Positions 14,386 to 20,644 of a stretch of 23,506 nucleotides of DNA are shown here, piece after piece. Every line of letters starts with the position of its first letter. Positions within the stretch are counted from its first letter, which is position 1. The translations under genes and the position numbers were made by a program. The DNA comes from Clostridia bacterium (GTDB lineage Bacteria > Bacillota_A > Clostridia > Oscillospirales > CAG-272), in NCBI GenBank assembly GCA_017468115.1, contig JAFUJS010000005.1, forward strand, positions 1-23,506. The letters run 5' to 3'. The notes below the pieces were generated by a model. The model was not told where the DNA came from. It searched no databases and saw only the letters and a list, made by a program, of their open reading frames with translations.

Positions 14386-15860
14386 GCTTTAACAAGGTAA
14401 GTCCGGAGTCCGTGGGCATAAGCTCAAGGGACGTTGAGAGATTTATAAATGTACTGAACAAGAGAAAAATGCGTATGCACAGCGTGATTATGTGCAAGGG
14501 CGAGGACATTTTTGGCGAGTTTTATTGGGCACCCTTTAACAAGGACCTTTGCCACAGAATGTACTCTCAAACCAAAAGCTATGTGGCTGTTGCCATCGGC
14601 TTTTTGCTTGACGAGGGCAAGCTGTCCCTGGACGACAAAATTGTCGACTTTTTCCCCGACAAAATCAGGGTTGAAAATGAGCAAATAAAAAGACAAACAG
14701 TAAGACATATGCTAATGATGTCAACGGTAGGATATGGTATGGATTGGTTCGCCAAGGAAAATACCGACAGGCTTGACGTCTACTTCAATATGCGTGGCGT
14801 AACAAGAAGCCCGGGCACCATTTGGGAGTACGACAGCCAAGGCTCACAGGTGCTTTGCGCCCTTGTGGAAAGACTTTCGGGCAAGCGCCTTTTCGACTAC
14901 CTGAAGGAAAAGCTTTTTGACCACCTTGGCACCTTCAAGACAGCCACCATTTTGAAAACACCAACAGGGGAGAGCTGGGGAGACTCCGCCCTTCTTTGCA
15001 CAAGCAGAGACATGCTTTCCTTTGCCAGATTTGTAATGAACTATGGACAGTGGCAGGGCAAAAGACTCCTTAGCGAGAGCTACCTGAAAGAGGCGACCTC
15101 AAAGCTTATCGACAACCAAGAGGACGCCCACGGCGGACCTGTTTCCTATGGTTACGGTTACCAAATTTGGCGCACGGAGCAAAACGGCTTTGCCTTTGTG
15201 GGTATGGGTGATGAGCTTACAATTTGCCTGCCCGACAAGGACCTGATTTTCGTTTGCACAGCAGACAACCAAGGCTCGCCCGTTTCAAGAAGCGTTATAA
15301 TGAACAGCTTTTTCGACATTATAGTTGACGGTATGGAAAAAAAGCCTCTTGAAGAAAACCCCGAGGCGCAAAAAAGCCTTGAGGGCGTTGCAAGAGAGCT
15401 AAAGCTTTTGTCCGTTCAAGGAGAGGGGGATTCTCCATGCCGTGAAAAAATAGACGGGGTAAGGTACACCTTCCCGCAAAACGAGCTGGGGCTTAAGGAG
15501 CTGACCTTCCGCTTTGAAAATGAGAGCAAGGGCACCTTACACTACGAAAACGCAAACGGCAAAATGGAGCTGCCATTTTACATAAACGAAAACTGCTTTG
15601 ATAAGTTTCCTGAGCTGGGCTATTCCGGGGACGTGGGCGGAAGGCGCACCACCGACGGCTCAAAATATGATGCCGCAATCTCCGGCGCATGGCTAAGCCC
15701 CAACAAGCTAATGCTTTTTGTACAAATTATAGATAGATACCTAGGAAACGTTTCTATGAACTTCGGCTTTAATGATGAGTTTATCACAGTAACCGCCTAT
15801 AAAAATGCCGAGGACTTTTTGTGGAACTATAACGGCCACGCCTATGGTAGGAGAGGATAG
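14382..15860 (+). CDS. Serine beta-lactamase-fold hydrolase (class C / EstB-like)
   Basis: A 492-residue protein. The first 330 residues form a beta-lactamase/transpeptidase-like domain: SQTK at 62-65 gives the catalytic Ser62 and Lys65 (SxxK), LLDEGKLSLDDKI at 75-87 is typical of the family, and YDS at 150-152 fills the Y-x-N/S position. The rest (about 335-492) is a beta-rich C-terminal extension of unknown role. No signal peptide is seen, which argues against a cell-wall enzyme and for an intracellular esterase or amidase. It starts within the stop of the GH172 gene (ATGA), so the two are translationally coupled and probably act together, for example in deacylating the glycoside. That pairing is inference. 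It is not evidence of antibiotic resistance. Confidence 0.8.
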   Translation: MSFNKVSPESVGISSRDVERFINVLNKRKMRMHSVIMCKGEDIFGEFYWAPFNKDLCHRMYSQTKSYVAVAIGFLLDEGKLSLDDKIVDFFPDKIRVENEQIKRQTVRHMLMMSTVGYGMDWFAKENTDRLDVYFNMRGVTRSPGTIWEYDSQGSQVLCALVERLSGKRLFDYLKEKLFDHLGTFKTATILKTPTGESWGDSALLCTSRDMLSFARFVMNYGQWQGKRLLSESYLKEATSKLIDNQEDAHGGPVSYGYGYQIWRTEQNGFAFVGMGDELTICLPDKDLIFVCTADNQGSPVSRSVIMNSFFDIIVDGMEKKPLEENPEAQKSLEGVARELKLLSVQGEGDSPCREKIDGVRYTFPQNELGLKELTFRFENESKGTLHYENANGKMELPFYINENCFDKFPELGYSGDVGGRRTTDGSKYDAAISGAWLSPNKLMLFVQIIDRYLGNVSMNFGFNDEFITVTAYKNAEDFLWNYNGHAYGRRG

Positions 15861-15863
15861 ATT

Positions 15864-16346
15864 ATGGAAGAATTAAAAATCGTCGGTTGGGTGGACTTTG
15901 ATTCCGAATACCCAACAAGAAAATTCAAGGGCGAGGAATTTAACGAAATTATTTATAAAATCAGGCTGGAAATATCAGAGAAGGAATACATTTTCTCGGG
16001 AGAGGAGCACCAATATTCCTTCACAGGTGCGCCGCTTTTTTCCGACGGCACCTGCTTTAGAGCAAGCATGCGTGCTTGGGGTTCTATTATGGCATCTGTT
16101 TATGCAGGTCCAAACGGCGAAAAGCTGGACTATATGGACTTTTATATGTCCCTGGGCGAGGATTCTGTCCTTCCCGAATACGAGGAATATGATATAGCTC
16201 CTGCAAGGGTAGAGGAAGAGTCCTTTGGCTGCACCCTGAAGCCTGACAGAGACCTGATTGACCAAAGCCTTGCTATGGGCATGGACCTTATGACCACCGA
16301 CAAGGTAATTAAAAAGCTGTTCGAAGAAAAGAAAAACAAACAATAA
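15864..16346 (+). CDS. Unknown 160-residue protein in the GH172 operon
   Basis: I do not recognise this protein. It is soluble and acidic. The N-terminal part is strand-rich (LKIVGWVDFDS at 4-14, IIYKIRLEISEKEYIFSG at 29-46) with YSFTGAPLFSDGT at 51-63, and the C-terminal part is helical, ending in VIKKLFEEKKNKQ. It starts 3 bases after the hydrolase gene; GGAGAGG at 15850-15856, inside the end of that gene, is the ribosome binding site. Close packing in the operon and the shared terminator suggest a role with the two hydrolases, but nothing in the sequence says what it is. Confidence 0.7.
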   Translation: MEELKIVGWVDFDSEYPTRKFKGEEFNEIIYKIRLEISEKEYIFSGEEHQYSFTGAPLFSDGTCFRASMRAWGSIMASVYAGPNGEKLDYMDFYMSLGEDSVLPEYEEYDIAPARVEEESFGCTLKPDRDLIDQSLAMGMDLMTTDKVIKKLFEEKKNKQ

Positions 16347-16349
16347 CGA

Positions 16350-16378
16350 AAAAAGACAGACCCTGTGTCTGTCTTTTT
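16350..16378. terminator. Bidirectional terminator between the GH172 operon and the minus-strand cluster
   Basis: AAAAAGACAGAC (16350-16361), loop CCTGT, GTCTGTCTTTTT (16367-16378). Perfect 12-bp stem with A-run and T-run on opposite sides, between convergent genes. The apex is again ACCCTGTGT. Confidence 0.9.
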
Positions 16379-16388
16379 GCTTGCTTGA

Positions 16389-16709
16389 CTATGATGCCAG
16401 AGCGTTTAGCGCATCGCACAGATAGTCAATAAGAAGCTTTCTTGTGCGTCGCACAGAAGAGGGGGAAAGCTGCAACGCATCGGCAGTTTCTGTAATATCA
16501 AGATGCTCTATGTATATGTAAACGAAAAGCTCCTTCAAAAGCGGCGGCGCACTCTCCATAACATCAAAATACTGCTTAACTCTTGCAAAGGCGCCATTGA
16601 TTATTACGGGGTCGTCAAAAAGTGTATTTAGCTCCTGCTGCTTCAGCGAGCAAAAGAGAACAATGTCATTTTCAAGCTCGTATTGAACATCCTCATAGGT
16701 TCTAATCAT
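16389..16709 (-). CDS. Small helix-turn-helix protein resembling sigma factor region 4
   Basis: A 106-residue protein. Residues 68-95 (DITETADALQLSPSSVRRTRK) have the layout of a sigma-70 region 4 helix-turn-helix: a helix with 'ETADAL', a turn at 'LSPSS' and a recognition helix with Arg-Arg-Thr-Arg. The first 60 residues are helical without a visible region 2, so it is not a complete sigma factor. AAGGAGCAT lies before the ATG. It follows the 125-aa gene by 18 bases and is the last gene of the minus-strand unit that begins with the winged-helix regulator. It may adjust transcription of this cluster or bind RNA polymerase. I could not name a family; ArpU-like phage regulators have a similar layout. 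Confidence 0.6.
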   Translation of the reverse strand: MIRTYEDVQYELENDIVLFCSLKQQELNTLFDDPVIINGAFARVKQYFDVMESAPPLLKELFVYIYIEHLDITETADALQLSPSSVRRTRKLLIDYLCDALNALAS

Positions 16710-16727
16710 ATATGCTCCTTCGAAATG

Positions 16728-17105
16728 TTAATAGTTGATTGTTTTAACAAGATATGGGTCAAAGTTAACACCGCTAAGGCTGTCCTTGAAATGTACCTCA
16801 TCATTGCCGTAAATACGAATGTCTGCAACGTTAAGCATGTCGTGTCTTGTATTAAGCTTGTTTTTCAAGTTAACAGTCTCGATTATGAACAAGCGGAGTG
16901 TGCGGGTGTGTTGGTTGTTTAGGATAAGCACCCATTTCCCCGGAATATTTTGCAGCTTGATATTAGACCAATAATTTCCGGAGCGCTTGTTGATTGAAGA
17001 AAAGAATACAGGAACGTCAAGAAGCTTGGATAAAATGGAGTTAAACTTGTCAATAGCCTCTTGCTTAGTAAGTCTTGTGGTTGGTGCTGCTGTAAATGCT
17101 TTCAT
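16728..17105 (-). CDS. Unknown 125-residue protein in the winged-helix regulator unit
   Basis: Unrecognised. The protein begins with a helical stretch (TKQEAIDKFNSILSKLLDVPV at about 13-33, a predicted helix), followed by a strand-rich domain with a conserved-looking core: NKRSGNYWSNIKLQNIP, WVLILNN, RLFIIET, ADIRIYGND. There is no signal peptide or membrane segment. TAAGGAGAAA is the ribosome binding site upstream of ATG 17105. The gene starts 38 bases after the winged-helix regulator and ends 18 bases before the sigma-like gene, so the three are probably one transcript. The mixture of Trp, Asn and basic residues would suit nucleic acid or protein binding, but that is only a guess. Confidence 0.65.
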   Translation of the reverse strand: MKAFTAAPTTRLTKQEAIDKFNSILSKLLDVPVFFSSINKRSGNYWSNIKLQNIPGKWVLILNNQHTRTLRLFIIETVNLKNKLNTRHDMLNVADIRIYGNDEVHFKDSLSGVNFDPYLVKTINY

Positions 17106-17143
17106 ACGATTTCTCCTTATATATTAATGATTAATTTAACTGA

Positions 17144-18184
17144 TTAATTGGCAAGGGCGTAGCCCTTGGCGGTTTTAACTACCTTGTAGCCAAGGTTGGC
17201 AATAAGCTTTAGATGGCGTCCTACTGTTGCACGGTTAATGGTAAGCTGATAATTTTCTCTTAATATCTCCGAAATGGTACCTTGCTTAAGGGGAACGGTG
17301 CTCGCCTTAAGGGTAAGGAAAACCAGCAAAACATAGGCATTAGGGGTAAGCTTTGCCCCTTTTACGGGAGCGGGTATTTCTTCCTTGTTGGTTATATAGA
17401 AGTTTGCACGAGGGGTAATAACAAGCTCGTTGTCTTCAATATCCAAAAAATAACGCTTTTGTACATCAAAGCCCAGACTTGCAATAACCTTTAGCTGGTC
17501 GCTGATTCTCTTGGTGGAAATGGAGCAAAAATGGTTTTGTTTTATCTTTTCTCGAATTTGTAAAAGGCTTTGCCCCTCAGAGCTAAGAGCCTCGAAAACC
17601 AAAAGAGAATTTGCCGCAGGGATAGACTTGACTGCTGAAGACGCCCTATATAGTTCTTTTTTGTCTTCTGTGCAAAAGGAAACACTAAGCACCGTCTTTC
17701 CGTTCAAGGAAAAAAGCATTTCGCAGCTATCATCCTCTTCCAGCTTCCACTCCCACAAGGACCACAAGCCATCAATTCTAAGCTTTTTACCCAACATAAT
17801 GCAGTCAATATCATCGTATCCGCTACGAACGATAATGGGGGAGCGTTGAGAAAACCACTCATCAACAGGGTCATAGTACACGTCCTCGTCCTCGTCATAA
17901 ATATCATCATATTCAAGAGCGTAATAATCATAAAAAGGGCAACGGAGTGTGCTTGGGTCGGTTTTTTCATTAAAAAAAGCTCTTAAAAAGTCAATTAATT
18001 CCTTTGTATAACGAGTAGCGGTTTTTTCTTCTTTGTCAAGCAAGTCGTTGATGTGGAGCGCCTTTGCGCATTTTACAAGTAGCTTATGTAAACATTTTTT
18101 TGCTTCATCAAGAGAAGAAAATCTTTTGCGAAAAAAGCCCTTATTGTATTCATAAAAACCACTAACTATATAATCGTTTTTCAT
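17144..18184 (-). CDS. Transcription regulator with two winged-helix modules
   Basis: A 346-residue protein. Residues 188-248 and 277-345 are two copies of the same winged-helix plan: each has a helix rich in Leu/Val, a recognition-type helix (STKRISDQLKVIASLGFDV; NRATVGRHLKLIANLGYKV) and a short wing. The second copy keeps the YxL wing (KGYALAN). The N-terminal 180 residues are unlike a known ligand domain; they contain an acidic stretch at 91-108 (Asp/Glu/Tyr-rich) and basic helices at 18-45. The architecture recalls WYL-type regulators, but I see no WYL motif. The start at 18184 follows AAGGAG; a longer frame to 18256 crosses the promoter. Its promoter-leader is nearly identical to that of the nuclease-like gene upstream, so it may control both. 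Confidence 0.7.
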   Translation of the reverse strand: MKNDYIVSGFYEYNKGFFRKRFSSLDEAKKCLHKLLVKCAKALHINDLLDKEEKTATRYTKELIDFLRAFFNEKTDPSTLRCPFYDYYALEYDDIYDEDEDVYYDPVDEWFSQRSPIIVRSGYDDIDCIMLGKKLRIDGLWSLWEWKLEEDDSCEMLFSLNGKTVLSVSFCTEDKKELYRASSAVKSIPAANSLLVFEALSSEGQSLLQIREKIKQNHFCSISTKRISDQLKVIASLGFDVQKRYFLDIEDNELVITPRANFYITNKEEIPAPVKGAKLTPNAYVLLVFLTLKASTVPLKQGTISEILRENYQLTINRATVGRHLKLIANLGYKVVKTAKGYALAN

Positions 18185-18289
18185 AAAAATCTCCTTTGAC
18201 TGTGTTAATCTTATGCCTCTATTATAGATTTCCCCAAAAGGACGAAAATCGAACACTTTAATTATACTACCAACAAAGGGCTAAGTCAA
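18182..18289 (-). promoter_or_regulatory. Promoter-leader cassette, copy A (winged-helix regulator)
   Basis: On the minus strand TTGACT (18284-18289), a 17-bp spacer and TATAAT (18261-18266) make a strong promoter. About 70 bases of leader follow before the start codon. The whole cassette is about 90% identical to copy B at 18891-18997, with two single-base indels. The leader contains TTCG twice, seven bases apart (within GTTCGATTTTCGTCC), the same in both copies and a possible regulator site. AAGGAG is kept as ribosome binding site. Confidence 0.75.
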
Positions 18290-18299
18290 TATAAAACAA

Positions 18300-18893
18300 T
18301 TAAAGCGACAGCTTAAGAAGCTCCTTTGCAAATTCATTCACATCAAGGCTTGTTAAAGAATCGTACCAGCCGGAAAAAAGATTAAAACAAAAAACATTAT
18401 TGCTTTTTGCGTAGTTTGAATTTGCGCTGTGATTCTTGCTTGAACAATTTTCGCTGGTGCAGGAAATTAAAAACAGCTTAACGTTGTCGCTGTATTTAAT
18501 TGTGGCAGTTTCTTCTTTGGAAAAAGAACAATCCAACATACTGTTTTCAGCAAACAAACGATGGTTTTCAATCATTTTATCAATTACGGAGTTAACTCGT
18601 CTGCACCAACCAAAATTTGCTTTGATTTCAATCATTGCCTTAACTGTGTTGTTTTTATCTAAAATCAAAAGATCAGGTCTGTGGTTCTTTTTGTTAACAT
18701 AAATAGATGGGTCCAAAAAAAGCGTGTGTTCAGGCAAAAGGCTTGAAACAAAAAGGGCAATACAGTTTTCAATGTCGGTACTGATTGACCTAAGGTGTCC
18801 TCTGAAAATGTTGTTTACGATTTTCTTCGTTGTGTTGTCGTGTGCGGCTTTGATGTCGTCCTTTAATTTGTTTACTGCAATTTCCAAGTTCAT
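18300..18893 (-). CDS. PD-(D/E)XK nuclease-like protein
   Basis: A 197-residue soluble protein. It contains the PD-(D/E)XK core: a helix with Glu42 (STDIENCIALFVSSLLP), a strand leading to RPDLLILD with Asp74, then MIEIKANFGW with Glu89 and Lys91, the E-x-K pair. The spacing (15 residues from Asp to Glu) is normal for this nuclease fold. The C-terminal 80 residues are Ser/Asn/Cys-rich and unlike anything I recognise. The start ATG 18893 follows AAGGAG. No methyltransferase, helicase or specificity protein is nearby, so it is not a classical restriction enzyme. Its nearly identical promoter-leader links it to the winged-helix regulator, whose promoter starts 10 bases after its stop with no terminator between. 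Substrate (DNA or RNA) and activity are unproven. Confidence 0.65.
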   Translation of the reverse strand: MNLEIAVNKLKDDIKAAHDNTTKKIVNNIFRGHLRSISTDIENCIALFVSSLLPEHTLFLDPSIYVNKKNHRPDLLILDKNNTVKAMIEIKANFGWCRRVNSVIDKMIENHRLFAENSMLDCSFSKEETATIKYSDNVKLFLISCTSENCSSKNHSANSNYAKSNNVFCFNLFSGWYDSLTSLDVNEFAKELLKLSL

Positions 18894-18997
18894 AAAATCT
18901 CCTTTAACTGTGTTAATCTTATGCCTCTATTATAGTTTTTACCAAAAGGACGAAAATCGAACAGTTTAATTATGCTATCGGCAAAGGCTAAGTCAAC
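18891..18997 (-). promoter_or_regulatory. Promoter-leader cassette, copy B (nuclease-like gene)
   Basis: On the minus strand TTGACT (18992-18997), 16-bp spacer and CATAAT (18970-18975), with a leader of about 75 bases that matches copy A almost base for base. Copy B has a shorter spacer and a weaker -10, so the nuclease-like gene may be expressed less than the regulator. It starts immediately beside the terminator of the permease gene. Confidence 0.7.
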
Positions 18998-18999
18998 AA

Positions 19000-19023
19000 A
19001 AAAGCACCCGTTTGGGTGCTTTT
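19000..19023 (-). terminator. Terminator of the SGNH-permease operon
   Basis: AAAGCACCC (19002-19010), loop GTTT, GGGTGCTTT (19015-19023), ending on the minus strand in a run of T. It lies just after the permease stop codon. The stem is almost the same as the terminator at 20619-20642. Confidence 0.85.
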
Positions 19024-19024
19024 A

Positions 19025-19897
19025 TTAAAAGTTAACTAAAACTATTGCAGCTGCGCCAAGGCAAAGGACTAAAATGTCCTTCAGGGCAAGCCTTTCCTTG
19101 TAGACAATTAAGCCAAGAACAACCGATATCAAAATAACACCAATGTTTATGGCAGGGAAGAAGATTGCGCTGTCCAGCACCCCTGCAAGGTGGGTGTTCA
19201 GAAGGTTGTTAATGGCAAAGAAGGAGCCTGCGATGGAGCAAAAGCAAAGATTTCTTTTGCTGATTTTCTTTTCTCCCGGCTTTTTGCAAAGGAAGAATAT
19301 AAGAGAAACCAAAAAGGAAAAGAGAAATGCAATTAAAATAAATATGCTTTTTTGGTCCTTAAACTCCGAGGTTTGCTGTATTTTTTGAACAATGCCCAGT
19401 CCACCGGAGCAAAGCAGGGCAATAATAAGCGGTATAATATACCCCTTGGAGCTTTCTTTGCCTTCAGCTTTTTTGGAGCCTAAGCCGGAGATAATAAGAA
19501 CAGGAATTACAGTTAAAATTCCCAAAATTCCAAAGACAGAAATGCTCTCGTTCCAAAAGAGAACGCCGGAAAGAGTTGGCAAAACAAAGCCAAAGGAATA
19601 AATTGTTGTGCAAATTGCAGTTTTGCCCGTGGTCAGGGCAATAGTGTAAAACCATTGTGCGCAAAGTAGCATTGCGCCATATATCAGCGCAAGAAGAACC
19701 GTAAGCGGGGCAATGCCCTTAAAGTCAAACAGGCAAACAACAGTAAGAATAATGCTACCGGCGCCAAAGACGGCAGCCTGTATTCCAAAAAACTCACGGC
19801 TTTTAATACAAAAGCCGCTAAAGCTTTTTGTCAGCATATTTCGTACAGATGCAAATGTTGCGCTTGTAGCAAGAAGCAGTGCAGAAATGGGGTCCAT
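19025..19897 (-). CDS. EamA/DMT-superfamily permease
   Basis: A 290-residue integral membrane protein with ten hydrophobic segments arranged as two halves of about five each, the usual EamA (drug/metabolite transporter) duplication. Features seen are the N-terminal LLLATSATFASVRNMLTK, a mid-length cytoplasmic loop with Lys/Glu residues (SKKAEGKESSKG), and a second half ending in VIYKERLALKDILVLCLG, where 'KERL' before the last helix matches the common 'xERxxxxxxxGxxLI' pattern of DMT permeases. It could move sugars, amino acids or small metabolites; the substrate is unknown. The start codon lies one base after the stop of the SGNH gene (TAATATG), so translation is coupled to it. Confidence 0.85.
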   Translation of the reverse strand: MDPISALLLATSATFASVRNMLTKSFSGFCIKSREFFGIQAAVFGAGSIILTVVCLFDFKGIAPLTVLLALIYGAMLLCAQWFYTIALTTGKTAICTTIYSFGFVLPTLSGVLFWNESISVFGILGILTVIPVLIISGLGSKKAEGKESSKGYIIPLIIALLCSGGLGIVQKIQQTSEFKDQKSIFILIAFLFSFLVSLIFFLCKKPGEKKISKRNLCFCSIAGSFFAINNLLNTHLAGVLDSAIFFPAINIGVILISVVLGLIVYKERLALKDILVLCLGAAAIVLVNF

Positions 19898-19898
19898 A

Positions 19899-20519
19899 TT
19901 ACAGCTGCTTAAAGGCGTTTAGCCATTGATTTTTAATAAACTCGTGGCCCTTTGCGGTTGGATGCACGCCGTCGCCCAGCCAATAGCTGTTTGGCGCCTT
20001 TTTTGCAAGCGCATCAAAGCCCTGTTGCAAAGGAATAAAGGGAAGAGAATACTTCTCGGCAATTTTTCTCGCCATCTTAGCACGCTCTTTAACCTCGGTG
20101 CTGAAAAACTCCCAATGCTCTGTGGTTGAGCAAGCCTCTAGGACAAATGGCTCAAGTATCATAATTTTAATGTTGGGAAGCGCCTCTTTTACCTCCTCTA
20201 TCAGCATAGAGTAGATTTTATAAAACTTGTCGGCATCAACTCCGTTGGGGCTGTCTCCAAGCTCGTGCCAAACATCATTTACACCAATCAAAATGCTCAT
20301 AACATCGGGCTTAAGGTTGATAATATCGCACTTAATTCTTGCGTAAAGGTCAACAACCCTGTTTCCGCTAATGCCCCTGTTGATAAACTCGTGGGCGCCG
20401 GGCTCCTCAAGACCTAAGGCAGCCTCAACAAGCAATGGGTAGCCCCTGCCTAAGCGAGTGTCCTCGCCCCTGCCCCTGTCAGCATCAGTAATTGAATCAC
20501 CCTGAAATAAAATTCTCAT
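19899..20519 (-). CDS. SGNH/GDSL family hydrolase
   Basis: A 206-residue cytoplasmic SGNH-fold esterase. Block I is LFQGDSIT with the catalytic Ser near residue 8. Block II is NRGISGNRVVD, block III is LIGVNDVWHE, and block V is LGDGVHPTAKGHEF with the Asp and His of the triad. No signal peptide. Similar short proteins remove acetyl groups from sugars or act as lysophospholipases. The start at 20519 has GGAGGG as ribosome binding site; an earlier TTG at 20531 would place that site inside the gene. It shares a transcript with the DMT permease, which suggests that the permease imports or exports the ester or its product. Confidence 0.88.
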   Translation of the reverse strand: MRILFQGDSITDADRGRGEDTRLGRGYPLLVEAALGLEEPGAHEFINRGISGNRVVDLYARIKCDIINLKPDVMSILIGVNDVWHELGDSPNGVDADKFYKIYSMLIEEVKEALPNIKIMILEPFVLEACSTTEHWEFFSTEVKERAKMARKIAEKYSLPFIPLQQGFDALAKKAPNSYWLGDGVHPTAKGHEFIKNQWLNAFKQL

Positions 20520-20552
20520 AAAACCCTCCAAGAAAAACTATTTGTTAAGAAT

Positions 20553-20581
20553 AATATATCACAAATAAATCCCCCAGTCAA
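20553..20581 (-). promoter_or_regulatory. Sigma-A promoter of the SGNH-permease operon
   Basis: On the minus strand TTGACT (20576-20581), 17-bp spacer and TATATT (20553-20558). The start codon at 20519 lies 33 bases downstream. Confidence 0.75.
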
Positions 20582-20618
20582 CAAGCCTTCATCATATTTT
20601 GCAGGGAATTTGAAAAGA

Positions 20619-20642
20619 AAAAGCACCCAAAAGGGTGCTTTT
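20619..20642 (-). terminator. Terminator of the BspA-like lipoprotein gene
   Basis: AAAAGCACCC (20619-20628), loop AAAA, GGGTGCTTTT (20633-20642), directly after the stop codon on the minus strand. Confidence 0.85.
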
Positions 20643-20644
20643 GT

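Noticed and set aside
14382..15860. Antibiotic-resistance beta-lactamase
   Set aside because: The SxxK and YxS motifs show the fold, but there is no signal peptide and the gene is coupled to a glycosidase operon, which points to an intracellular esterase-type hydrolase.
18300..18893. Restriction-modification system
   Set aside because: Only the nuclease-like fold is visible; no methyltransferase or specificity gene lies nearby.
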